NCBI RefSeq assembly: GCF_003207795.1
Contig: NZ_NIRT01000005.1
Location: forward strand, 100,200-164,199
Source of the DNA: Komagataeibacter nataicola
GTDB taxonomy: Bacteria; Pseudomonadota; Alphaproteobacteria; Acetobacterales; Acetobacteraceae
DNA: 64,000 nt
Reading direction: 5' to 3'
Positions within the stretch are counted from its first letter, which is position 1. Every line of letters begins with the position of its first letter. The position numbers and the translations under genes are program-made. A model generated the notes under the pieces. It had not been told where the DNA came from, made no database searches, and worked only from the letters and a program-made list of their open reading frames with translations. Shown one piece after another: positions 1 to 10,351 of the stretch.

Positions 1-1
1 C

Positions 2-769
2 CATACGGGGCTGCGCTGGCCGTTTCCCCCCGGTCTGGCCCAGGCGCTGGAAGGACAGCGGATCGATGGATTCGCCCGGCGGGGGAAATATATCCTCATC
101 ACCCTTTCGGGTGGGAATGTGGTCGTGCTGCATCTGGGCATGTCCGGGCGCGTGCTGCTCTCGCGCCCCACGCAAGCCGAGCGCGCGGCCCCGGCCGCCC
201 TGCACGAGCATCTGGTGATCGAAACCGGGGAGGGGGCGCGCTGCGGGCTGGTCGATCCGCGTCGCTTCGGCATGGTCGATCTGGTGCCGGTGGCGGGTGT
301 GGAAGGTCACCGCCTGCTTGCGGGCATGGGCCCCGAGCCGCTGGGCAACCGCTTTGATGGGCCATGGCTTGCGGCAAAAGGCCGGGGGCGGCGCACCAGC
401 ATCAAGGCGCTGCTGCTTGATCAGCGCGTGGTGGCGGGGCTGGGCAATATCTATGTGTCCGAGGCGCTGTTCCGCGCACGCATTCACCCCGCGCGGGCGG
501 CGGGTGAGATCAGTGGCGCGGAATATGATGAGCTGGCGACGCAGGTCCGCGCCGTGCTCGGGGAGGCGATTGCCGCAGGCGGCTCAAGCCTGCGTGATTA
601 TGTGCAACCCGATGGGGAACTCGGCTATTTCCAGCATGCGTGGCGCGTTTATGGGCGTGAAGGGGCAGGATGCCCCGATTGCCCCGGCCCGCCTGCGTGT
701 GATGGGGTGGAACGCATCACCCAATCGGGGCGTTCGAGCTTTTTCTGCCCCCGCCAGCAGGAGGCATGA
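2..769 (+). CDS. mutM: Formamidopyrimidine-DNA glycosylase (MutM/Fpg), 5' truncated by the window edge
   Basis: Base-excision repair glycosylase and AP lyase for oxidised purines such as 8-oxoguanine. The window opens inside the gene, so the catalytic N-terminal proline is missing. Visible Fpg hallmarks are RRGKY followed by HLGMSG (about nt 80-150), the helix-two-turn-helix stretch [14 protein letters not shown] (about nt 430-470), and a C-terminal zinc finger with CPDC and GRSSFFCPR. The usual finger ends C-P-x-C; here the chain reads C-P-R-Q-Q-E-A then stop, so the fourth zinc ligand is absent. It lies upstream of rpsT and dnaA, but rpsT has its own promoter. The identity is secure; activity of the altered finger is unknown. 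Confidence 0.93.
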   Translation, partial: HTGLRWPFPPGLAQALEGQRIDGFARRGKYILITLSGGNVVVLHLGMSGRVLLSRPTQAERAAPAALHEHLVIETGEGARCGLVDPRRFGMVDLVPVAGVEGHRLLAGMGPEPLGNRFDGPWLAAKGRGRRTSIKALLLDQRVVAGLGNIYVSEALFRARIHPARAAGEISGAEYDELATQVRAVLGEAIAAGGSSLRDYVQPDGELGYFQHAWRVYGREGAGCPDCPGPPACDGVERITQSGRSSFFCPRQQEA

Positions 770-792
770 GACGATTTAGGCAAAGACTTGTC

Positions 793-821
793 TTGACGAA
801 TACGGTCAGGGTGGACTAGAT
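793..821 (+). promoter_or_regulatory. Predicted housekeeping promoter of rpsT
   Basis: TTGACG at 793-798 is separated by exactly 17 bases from CTAGAT at 816-821. It lies about 80 bases before the rpsT start, in the gap after mutM. Element match and spacing suit a sigma-70-type alphaproteobacterial promoter for a ribosomal protein gene. Confidence 0.6.
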
Positions 822-899
822 CGCCAGCCTGATATGGGATGTCCGCACGATCGGGTGGCGGACCGCCGTAACCTGATTTATGCAGATGAACTGAGAGCA

Positions 900-1169
900 A
901 TGGCCAATACAGCATCCGCGCGCAAGCGCATCCGTCAGAACGAACGCCGCAACGCCCGCAACACCGCGCGCCTCTCCCGCGTGCGCACCTTCGTGAAGAA
1001 GGTCGAGACCGCGATCGCCACCGGCAAGAAGGACGACGCCGTGGTGGCCCTGCGTGAGGCACAGCCCGAAATGCAGCGCGCCGTTGGCAAGGGCGTTCTT
1101 CACGCCAACACGGTTGCCCGTCGTATTTCCCGCCTGTCCGCCCGTATCAAGTCGCTCGCTGCTGCGTAA
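900..1169 (+). CDS. rpsT: 30S ribosomal protein S20
   Basis: Small primary 16S rRNA-binding protein of the 30S subunit. The 89-residue product begins [18 protein letters not shown], the typical S20 start, is strongly basic, and ends in alanines as S20 proteins do. The reading frame stays open upstream for 22 codons, but the ATG at 900 is chosen because those extra residues do not belong to the family. It is a single-gene transcription unit bounded by a predicted promoter at 793-821 and an intrinsic terminator at 1219-1258. The position mutM-rpsT-dnaA is a common alphaproteobacterial arrangement. Confidence 0.97.
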   Translation: MANTASARKRIRQNERRNARNTARLSRVRTFVKKVETAIATGKKDDAVVALREAQPEMQRAVGKGVLHANTVARRISRLSARIKSLAAA

Positions 1170-1218
1170 GATACGGCTGGTTTCTTTCATCTGAAAGAAG
1201 GCTGGAAGTAATAAAAGA

Positions 1219-1258
1219 GGTCGTCTGTCGCCATTATTGGCGATGACGGCCTTTTTTT
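1219..1258 (+). terminator. Intrinsic terminator after rpsT
   Basis: A 14-15 bp stem with a one-base bulge (GGTCGTC...CGCCA pairing with TGGCG...GACGGCC) closes a TTAT loop and runs into seven T residues at 1252-1258. It ends rpsT transcription before dnaA. Confidence 0.85.
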
Positions 1259-1259
1259 G

Positions 1260-1268
1260 TTATCCACA
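1260..1268 (+). promoter_or_regulatory. Consensus DnaA box
   Basis: TTATCCACA, a perfect match to the 9-mer consensus, lies directly after the rpsT terminator and about 270 bases before the dnaA start. It suggests DnaA autoregulation. One perfect box alone does not make an origin. Confidence 0.6.
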
Positions 1269-1314
1269 TCTTGCGGGTGTGAACGGGTTTTGGCGGGGGC
1301 GGGGCAGATTCCCG

Positions 1315-1353
1315 TTGCTTCGCCCGATTCCGTGCTCTAAATTATGGGGATAA
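1315..1353 (+). promoter_or_regulatory. Predicted dnaA promoter with an overlapping near-consensus DnaA box
   Basis: TTGCTT at 1315-1320, a 17-base spacer, then TAAATT at 1338-1343 form a plausible promoter. Immediately after it, 1345-1353 reads TGGGGATAA, the reverse complement of TTATCCCCA, one mismatch from the DnaA consensus. A box at the transcription start is well placed for repression by DnaA. The untranslated leader would be about 185 bases. Confidence 0.45.
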
Positions 1354-1536
1354 TTCCAGCGTCATCGGTGGTTCCGGCCGAAGGGTCGGGCTGTGGGTCG
1401 TGCCGATGGCACGGCTTGTGGCCTGTCCTGTCGGGGAAGGGCCGGTGGCGCGGGGTGGTGGAATGGAGCGGGGTTTACGGCAGGGGCATGCGCGCGGGCG
1501 GTGTCCTTTTCGTGCCCCATGTGGCGGGGAGCGGAT

Positions 1537-2997
1537 ATGACGGGCGGACTGGAAGGCTACGACGCGGTTGCGGAAGCCAACGCGCAGAAAAGTGTGCTCG
1601 CCATCCACTGGTCGCGCATCTGCGAGCGGCTGAAGGCCGAGGTGGGCGAAGTCGAATACCGTACATGGCTGCGCCAGATCACGGTTGGCCCGGTGGAGGA
1701 GGACGAGATCACCCTTTACCTGCCCACGCGCTTCCTGCGCGACTGGGTGCGCGGGCAGTATGGCGACCGCCTCGGCGCGCTGTGGCATGCCGAAGTGCCC
1801 GCCATCCGCCGCGTCGAGTTGCAGGTGGCCCGTCCCTCAGCCCAGCCCGCCCCCGATGCCGTGGCGCAGGAAGCATCAGCCGCCCCGGCCGCTGCCGCCC
1901 CGAGTGAGCCGGCGGTGCCCGCGGTAGCGCCCGTGGCGGCTGAAAGCCCACGGCAGGCCGAGGTGCGCAGCGACCTCGCAGCCCCGCTCGAGCCGCGCTT
2001 TACGTTTGATACCTTTGTCGTGGGCAAGCCCAACGAGTTCGCCTATGCCTGCGCCCGCCGCGTGGCCGAGCGCCCGTCCAGCCCCGGCTTCAACCCCCTG
2101 TTCCTTTATGGCGGCGTGGGTCTGGGCAAGACCCATCTCATGCACGCCATCGGGGCGGAACTGCTGCGTGGCGGCAAGGTCTCGGTGGCCTATATGTCGG
2201 CCGAGAAGTTCATGTACCGCTTCATCGGGGCCATCCGCTCGCAGTCCACGCTCGAATTCAAGGACCAGTTGCGCTCGGTTGACGTGCTGATGATCGATGA
2301 CCTGCAGTTCCTCATCGGCAAGGACAACACGCAGGACGAATTTTTCCACACCTTCAACGCACTGGTCGATGCCGGGCGGCAGATCGTGGTCTCGGCCGAC
2401 AAGTCGCCCTCCGACCTGTCAGGGCTTGAGGACCGGCTGCGCACCCGGCTGGGCTGCGGCATGGTGGCTGATATCCATGCCACTACCTTCGAGCTGCGCA
2501 TCTCCATCCTCGAGGCCAAGGCCGCGGCGTCCGGTGTTGTGGTGCCGGCCAAGGTGCTGGAATTCCTCGCGCACAAGATCACGTCGAACGTGCGTGAGCT
2601 TGAGGGCGCGCTCAACCGCCTGATCGCGCATGCCAACCTGTTTGGTCGCCCCGTCACGCTGGAAGCGACGCAGGATGTGCTGCACGACATCCTCAAGGCG
2701 CATGACCGGCGCGTGACCATCGAGGAAATCCAGCGCAAGGTGGCCGAGCACTGGAACACCCGCCTGACCGACATGTTCTCCGCCCGCCGGGGCCGGGCTG
2801 TGGCGCGGCCGCGCCAGGTGGCGATGTATCTTGCCAAGCAGCTGACCAGCCGCTCCTACCCCGAGATTGGGCGCAAGTTCGGCAACCGCGACCACACCAC
2901 CGTCATGTATGGCGTGACCAAGGTGGAGCAGCTGATGGCCCAAGACCCCGCCTTTGCCGAGGATGTGGAACTGCTGCGCCGCATGCTGGAAACCTGA
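1537..2997 (+). CDS. dnaA: Chromosomal replication initiator protein DnaA
   Basis: AAA+ ATPase that binds DnaA boxes and opens the origin. The 486-residue product has the N-terminal DnaB-interaction domain, an Ala/Pro-rich linker at about 95-150, Walker A GGVGLGKTH near 191-199, Walker B VLMIDDLQF near 250-258, and a C-terminal DNA-binding domain with the signature RDHTTVMYGV near 450. ATG 1537 is chosen because GGGGA (1526-1530) sits at good spacing and the upstream in-frame residues look non-native. dnaN, recF and gyrB follow on the same strand. A consensus DnaA box and a promoter-overlapping near-consensus box lie upstream. Confidence 0.97.
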   Translation: MTGGLEGYDAVAEANAQKSVLAIHWSRICERLKAEVGEVEYRTWLRQITVGPVEEDEITLYLPTRFLRDWVRGQYGDRLGALWHAEVPAIRRVELQVARPSAQPAPDAVAQEASAAPAAAAPSEPAVPAVAPVAAESPRQAEVRSDLAAPLEPRFTFDTFVVGKPNEFAYACARRVAERPSSPGFNPLFLYGGVGLGKTHLMHAIGAELLRGGKVSVAYMSAEKFMYRFIGAIRSQSTLEFKDQLRSVDVLMIDDLQFLIGKDNTQDEFFHTFNALVDAGRQIVVSADKSPSDLSGLEDRLRTRLGCGMVADIHATTFELRISILEAKAAASGVVVPAKVLEFLAHKITSNVRELEGALNRLIAHANLFGRPVTLEATQDVLHDILKAHDRRVTIEEIQRKVAEHWNTRLTDMFSARRGRAVARPRQVAMYLAKQLTSRSYPEIGRKFGNRDHTTVMYGVTKVEQLMAQDPAFAEDVELLRRMLET

Positions 2998-3107
2998 GCC
3001 GCATTTCGGGCGCGCGCCCCTTTACCGCTGTTGCTTCAGGCTGCTAGACAGGTCTCCCCCGTTTTGTGCTTTTTTGGGTGCTGCGGGATGTGGAGGATAT
3101 CGTACCG

Positions 3108-4232
3108 ATGAAGTTGAAGGCTGACCGCGTAACGCTGCTCAAGGCACTGGCCCATATCCAGAGCGTTGCCGAGAAGCGCAATACCATCCCCATCCTGGCC
3201 AACGTGCTGATCAATGTCACCGATGGCGCAATGACGCTTACCGCCACCGACATGGAAATTGCCGTGGTCGAGGGCATGGCGGCCGAAACGCTGCGTGATG
3301 GCGCGGTCACGGCGCCGGCAGCCGTGCTGTACGAAATCGTGCGCAAGCTGCCCGATGGCGCGCAGGTCGAGTTCGACCACGCCGGGGGGGATGCGCCGCT
3401 GGGCCTGCGGGCGGGGCGTTTTGCCACCAGCCTCAACGTGCTCGATGTGGATGACTTCCCCTCCATGATGGCAGGCAGCCTGCCGCATGAATTCAGCATT
3501 CCGGCCCAGGTGCTGCGTGGCCTGATCGACCGCACGCGCTTCGCCATCTCCACCGAGGAGACGCGTTACTACCTCAACGGCATTTTCCTGCATGTGGCCG
3601 AGGGTGAGGCCGGGCAGGTGCTGCGCGCGGTTGCAACCGACGGCCACCGCCTCGCGCGCGTCGAGACCGAACTGCCGCCGGGCAGTGAGGGCATGCCCGG
3701 CGTGATCGTGCCGCGCAAGACCGTGGGCGAACTGCGCAAGCTGCTTGATGAAGGGCCGGAGCAGGTCGATATCGCCCTGTCAGACACGCGCATCCAGTTC
3801 ACCATCGGCAACATCACGCTTACGTCCAAGCTGATTGATGGCACGTTCCCCGAATATGAGCGCGTGATCCCGCATGGCAATGACCGCATCCTGCGCGTGG
3901 GCAAGAAGATCTTCTCCGATGCCGTGGCCCGTGTCGCGGCCATCAGCCAGGAGCGTTCGCGCCCGGTCAAGCTGAGCATGGCGCATAACCTGCTTACCCT
4001 GTCCGCCGCCAGCCAGGATCAGGGCTCGGCCACTGAGGAACTTGATGAGAATCACGTGTCCTATGACGCGCCGCCCATCGAGATCGGCTTTCAGGCCCGT
4101 TATCTCAATGACATTACCGACCAGGTGGAAAAGGAAGTGGAATTCGCGTTTTCCGACAGTTCCGCGCCTACCATCGTGCGGGATGTGGACAGCCCCTCGG
4201 CGCTGTACGTGCTGATGCCCATGCGCGTTTGA
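3108..4232 (+). CDS. dnaN: DNA polymerase III beta sliding clamp
   Basis: Ring-shaped processivity factor that tethers Pol III and other polymerases to DNA. The 374-residue product begins MKLKADRVTLL and has the family stretch RNTIPILANVL near residue 25, then three repeated clamp folds, ending with the conserved PMRV. The first in-frame ATG is 14 codons earlier, but 3108 matches the family N-terminus and has GGAGG at 3092-3096 upstream. It follows dnaA by 110 bases and precedes recF by 22, the standard replication order. Confidence 0.97.
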   Translation: MKLKADRVTLLKALAHIQSVAEKRNTIPILANVLINVTDGAMTLTATDMEIAVVEGMAAETLRDGAVTAPAAVLYEIVRKLPDGAQVEFDHAGGDAPLGLRAGRFATSLNVLDVDDFPSMMAGSLPHEFSIPAQVLRGLIDRTRFAISTEETRYYLNGIFLHVAEGEAGQVLRAVATDGHRLARVETELPPGSEGMPGVIVPRKTVGELRKLLDEGPEQVDIALSDTRIQFTIGNITLTSKLIDGTFPEYERVIPHGNDRILRVGKKIFSDAVARVAAISQERSRPVKLSMAHNLLTLSAASQDQGSATEELDENHVSYDAPPIEIGFQARYLNDITDQVEKEVEFAFSDSSAPTIVRDVDSPSALYVLMPMRV

Positions 4233-4254
4233 GCGCAGGCCCCATTACGGCGGC

Positions 4255-5379
4255 ATGGCCTGTATAACGCGGCTGACGCTGACGGATTTCCGGAACTATC
4301 GCCGCCTGTCATGGCAGGCGGCGCAGCCGGTTACGGTCATTACCGGGCCGAATGGCAGCGGTAAGACCAATCTGCTTGAAGCCGTGTCGCTGCTCGTTCC
4401 CGGTCGTGGGTTGCGGGGCGCGCGCATGGATGAACTGCCCCGCCATGGCGCGGCCCTGTGGGGTGTTGCAGCGCAGGTGGAGGCGATGGACGGGGATGAG
4501 GCCCTGTCCGTGCAACTCGCAACAGGGGCCGATCCATTGCGACCCGAGCGCCGGGTGTTCCGGGTGGACGGACAGGCGCTGCGCAACCGCGATGGCGTTG
4601 GCGAATATTTCTCGGCCGTATGGATCACGCCGCAGATGGATCGCCTGTTCCTTGAAGGGGCAGGGGGGCGGCGGCGTTTTCTCGACCGGCTGGTGCAGGC
4701 GCTTGAACCCGGCCATGCCCGTGAACTCGCAGCCCATGACCGCGCCATGGCGCAGCGCAGCCGCCTGCTGGCCCAGCGCAACCCCGATTCCGGCTGGCTT
4801 GCCGCCCTTGAGCACACCATGGCCCGCCATGCGGTAGCCACCGTGGCCGCGCGGATGGACATGGTCAGCCGCCTCAATACCGATGAACAGGCGCTGGCCG
4901 ATGGTTTTCCCGCCGCCCGGCTGGAACTTGAATGCGATATTGCCGCCCATCTGGCCACCCAGCCAGCCCTTGCGGTGGAGGACTGGCTGGCCGGGCAGAT
5001 CGCGCATACGCGCGGTATTGACCGCCAGCGCGGCGGTAGCCGTTTTGGTGCGCACCGCACAGGCCTTGCCATGGCCGACCGGGTGAGCGGACGCGCCGCC
5101 GCCCAGTCCAGCACCGGCCAGCAGAAGGCGCTGCTGCTGGGCATCGTGCTGTCGCATGCGCGCATCCTTGCCGCGTGCCGGGGGCAGGTGCCCATGCTTC
5201 TGCTCGATGAGCCGCTGGTGCATCTGGATGAAGCCCGCAGGCAGGCCCTGTTCCGCGCCGTGGGCCGCATGCGCACTGGCGTGTTCCTGACCGGAACGGA
5301 CGCCGAACAGTTCGCCCCGCTGCGTGGCCGTGCCGCATTCGAGACACCAGGCGCGGGTAATCTTGCCCATGAGGCCTGA
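4255..5379 (+). CDS. recF: DNA replication and repair protein RecF
   Basis: SMC-like ATPase that helps load RecA at single-strand gaps. The 374 residues contain Walker A GPNGSGKTN at about 31-39, the ABC-type signature STGQQKALLLG, and Walker B MLLLDEPLVHLD near 325. The start MACITRLTLTDFRNYR is typical of the family. It lies 22 bases after dnaN, probably co-transcribed, with gyrB 90 bases downstream. Length is normal and no anomaly is visible. Confidence 0.95.
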   Translation: MACITRLTLTDFRNYRRLSWQAAQPVTVITGPNGSGKTNLLEAVSLLVPGRGLRGARMDELPRHGAALWGVAAQVEAMDGDEALSVQLATGADPLRPERRVFRVDGQALRNRDGVGEYFSAVWITPQMDRLFLEGAGGRRRFLDRLVQALEPGHARELAAHDRAMAQRSRLLAQRNPDSGWLAALEHTMARHAVATVAARMDMVSRLNTDEQALADGFPAARLELECDIAAHLATQPALAVEDWLAGQIAHTRGIDRQRGGSRFGAHRTGLAMADRVSGRAAAQSSTGQQKALLLGIVLSHARILAACRGQVPMLLLDEPLVHLDEARRQALFRAVGRMRTGVFLTGTDAEQFAPLRGRAAFETPGAGNLAHEA

Positions 5380-5395
5380 TTTGCGTGGGGAATGC

Positions 5396-5424
5396 TGGTT
5401 CCGCCGGGCGGTTGGGGCTATAAT
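5396..5424 (+). promoter_or_regulatory. Possible gyrB promoter with a perfect -10 and weak -35
   Basis: TATAAT at 5419-5424 lies 45 bases before gyrB, but the sequence 17 bases upstream (TGGTTC) is a poor -35. A strong -10 with weak -35 suits a supercoiling-sensitive gyrase promoter, though the call rests on one hexamer. Two seven-of-nine matches to the DnaA box overlap at about 5443-5460. Confidence 0.35.
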
Positions 5425-5433
5425 GCATTCTGA

Positions 5434-7938
<2,505 letters not shown>

Positions 7939-7944
7939 TCGCGC

Positions 7945-8625
7945 TCAGGCAGGCCGCAATTCACCTGCCAGATGCGGCAGTTCGGTAATGGAATCGGCGC
8001 CGACCGTGGCTCCGGCTTCCATTTCCGGTCGCCCGTAGCCCCAGCGGGCGAACACGACGGGCACATGCGCGCCGATGGCGCTGGCCACGTCGTTATGGTG
8101 GTCGCCGGTCATGATGGCGCGGGCAGGGGTGCTGCCCGCCTGTTCAATGGTGCCCAGCAGGTGGCGCGGGTCGGGCTTGCGCACGCCAAAGCTGTCACCT
8201 CCGCCTACACTGACGAACCATTTTTCCAGGTCCATGACCTTGAGGATATGCCGCGCCGCCGCAACAGGCTTGTTGGTGCACACCGCCATGTGCCAGCCCG
8301 CCTCGCGCAACGCCGCCAGTGCTGCGACCGTGCCGGGAAAGGAGCGGGAGCGATCGGTTGAATGCGGGGTGTAACGGGCCATGTAGCGGGCAATGGCCTC
8401 AGGGCGGTCGATGCGGGCGGCGGCGGGGCCAGCATGGTCGAGCAGGCGGCTGACCAGCACGGCCACCCCATCACCAATCATCGGGCGCACTGCGGCGGGT
8501 GTTATGCCCGGCAGGCCGTATTGCGACAGCAGCCAGTCGGCGCAGGTCGCAAGATCGGGCAGGCTGTCGATGAGCGTGCCATCCATATCAAAAACTGCCA
8601 GACGGGGGAGGGATGATGTCATCAT
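7945..8625 (-). CDS. gph: Phosphoglycolate phosphatase (HAD family)
   Basis: Haloacid-dehalogenase phosphatase, likely clearing 2-phosphoglycolate. The 226 residues have motif I FDMDGTLIDS with the nucleophile Asp, motif II in VCTNKP, and motif IV in MTGDHHNDVASA. ATG 8625 is preferred because AAGG lies at suitable spacing; a start ten codons upstream (8655) is possible. It converges on gyrB with a six-base gap. HAD substrate prediction is imprecise, so other small phosphoesters are possible. Confidence 0.82.
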   Translation of the reverse strand: MMTSSLPRLAVFDMDGTLIDSLPDLATCADWLLSQYGLPGITPAAVRPMIGDGVAVLVSRLLDHAGPAAARIDRPEAIARYMARYTPHSTDRSRSFPGTVAALAALREAGWHMAVCTNKPVAAARHILKVMDLEKWFVSVGGGDSFGVRKPDPRHLLGTIEQAGSTPARAIMTGDHHNDVASAIGAHVPVVFARWGYGRPEMEAGATVGADSITELPHLAGELRPA

Positions 8626-8699
8626 GAACGCCTTTGACTGTCTGGCGTTCAGCAAGCCTCACCACGCAATGGCCTGCAAGTCATAAGAGATTGTCTGAA

Positions 8700-8840
8700 C
8701 GTATGTCATTGATAAAAAGGAAGAAAATTTTTTTGGGTGTCGCCTTTGTCCAGGCAGGCTTCAGTGCTCCAGCGCTTTTTGAAAAAAGCTTCACCAAAAC
8801 CTTTTACAATTTCAGGGTATTATTGAGGCCTGTCCTGTTG
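8700..8840 (+). repeat. Dispersed intergenic repeat, copy A
   Basis: A roughly 140-base AT-rich element in the gph-glmU gap (364 bases, no gene seen). Shared blocks with the inverted copy at 49425-49575 include TCATTGATAAAAA, TTTTTGGGTG.CGCCTTT, GCTTTTTGAAAAA, TCACCAAAA.CTTTTA and AATTTCAGG in the same order. A third, more diverged copy lies at 17715-17800. Each carries short inverted repeats built from A/T tracts. No terminal duplication or ORF is visible. The remaining gap, 8841-8989, holds nothing recognisable apart from TTGACA at 8951 without a matching -10. Confidence 0.6.
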
Positions 8841-8989
8841 AACAAATGGGAGCTGCAAAATTTCATGTTTCTTATCAACCTGTTCTTTTCGGGCGGTCGT
8901 GCCGTAGCACTCCGACATTCGAAGTGATGCGCCCCCGCGCGGATAAGGGTTTGACAGGGCAGTCAGGTGCGGAGTACCCGCACACTGCC

Positions 8990-10351
8990 ATGAACACCGA
9001 CACAAAGACCGCTATATCCGCCTCGCCCATGTCCACCGCCATCATTCTGGCGGCCGGTCGCGGCACGCGCATGAAATCGGAGCGGCCCAAGGTCATGCAT
9101 CCGCTCGCGGGGCAGCCCATGCTGCGCTACCTGATTGATAATGCAGCCGAAGTGTTTGACCGGATTGTTGTCGTCGCCGGGCCGGACATGGCTGATGTGG
9201 CAGCCCTCGCCGCCCCGCACGCGGTGGTGGTGCAGCATGACCGCCTGGGCACGGGCCATGCCGCCCGCCAGGCCGAGGCCGCGTTTGGCACGGGTGATGT
9301 GGCGGTGCTGTATGGCGATAACCCGCTGATAACGCCGGGCACCATGCGTGCCCTGCTGGCCCGGCGCCGCAGCGATGATACCGGCCTTGCCCTGTTGGCC
9401 ATGGAACCGGCTGATCCCGCGCGCTACGGCCGTGTGGTCACGCGCGACGGGCTGGTGCAGCGGATTGTGGAATGGGCGGATGCCACGCCCGCCGAACGCG
9501 GCATTGGCCTGTGCAATGCGGGCGTACTGTGCGCTGATGCTGCCGATTTCGGGCGCTGGCTTGCAGAAATTGATAATAATAACGCGCAGGGCGAATATTA
9601 TCTGGGTGATGTCGTGGCGCGTGCCGTGGCCGAAGGGCGCAAGGTGCGGGCTGTCGTGGCACCTGAGGATGAACTGCGCGGCATCAACTCGCGGGCCGAA
9701 CTTGCCCAGGCCGAAGCCTGCGTGCAGGCCCGCCTGCGCCTTGCGGCCATGGCAGGCGGCACGACCCTCGTGGCCCCCGATACCGTATTCCTGTGCGCCG
9801 ATACGGTGTTCGAGCCCGATACGGTGATCCACCCCCATGTGGTGTTCGGGCCGGGCGTGCATGTCAGGCGCGGCACGGAAATCCATGCGTTCTCGCACAT
9901 TGAGGGAGCAACCATCGGTCCCGATGCCCAGATCGGCCCCTATGCCCGCCTGCGGCCTGGCACCGATGTGGGAACAGGCGCGCGCGTGGGCAATTTTGTT
10001 GAGCTCAAGGCCACCACGCTCGGCGCGGGGGCCAAGGCCAACCATCTGACCTATCTGGGCAATGCCACGGTGGGGGCTGCGGCCAATATCGGCGCGGGCA
10101 CCATTACGTGCAATTATGATGGCGTGTTCAAGCATCGCACGGAAATCGGGGCCGGGAGCTTCATCGGGTCGGATTCGGTGCTTGTCGCCCCCGTGCGGTT
10201 GGGTAAAGGGGTGATTACGGCGGCGGGCAGCGTAATTACCCATGACGTACCGGATGATGCGCTGGCCATTGGCCGGGCGCGGCAGGCGGACAAGGTGGGT
10301 TATGCCCGCGTGTTCCGCCAGCGGCTGAAGAACAGGAAGGAACAGGGCTGA
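8990..10351 (+). CDS. glmU: Bifunctional N-acetylglucosamine-1-phosphate uridyltransferase / glucosamine-1-phosphate acetyltransferase
   Basis: Makes UDP-GlcNAc, precursor of peptidoglycan and lipid A, in two steps. The 453 residues start with the pyrophosphorylase loop LAAGRGTRMKS near 20-30 and continue into a left-handed beta-helix of hexapeptide repeats (IGPDAQIGPYARLRPG) with the acetyltransferase stretch NYDGVFKHRTEIG. The start at 8990 gives the usual length; an in-frame ATG at 9029 is the alternative. Its stop TGA overlaps the glmS ATG by one base, so consecutive hexosamine enzymes are translationally coupled. Confidence 0.95.
   Translation: MNTDTKTAISASPMSTAIILAAGRGTRMKSERPKVMHPLAGQPMLRYLIDNAAEVFDRIVVVAGPDMADVAALAAPHAVVVQHDRLGTGHAARQAEAAFGTGDVAVLYGDNPLITPGTMRALLARRRSDDTGLALLAMEPADPARYGRVVTRDGLVQRIVEWADATPAERGIGLCNAGVLCADAADFGRWLAEIDNNNAQGEYYLGDVVARAVAEGRKVRAVVAPEDELRGINSRAELAQAEACVQARLRLAAMAGGTTLVAPDTVFLCADTVFEPDTVIHPHVVFGPGVHVRRGTEIHAFSHIEGATIGPDAQIGPYARLRPGTDVGTGARVGNFVELKATTLGAGAKANHLTYLGNATVGAAANIGAGTITCNYDGVFKHRTEIGAGSFIGSDSVLVAPVRLGKGVITAAGSVITHDVPDDALAIGRARQADKVGYARVFRQRLKNRKEQG

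Noticed and set aside
1170..1536. Replication origin beside dnaA
   Set aside because: Only one perfect and one near-perfect DnaA box, and no AT-rich unwinding tract, were seen. Regulation of dnaA explains them; origin status needs skew or marker-frequency data.
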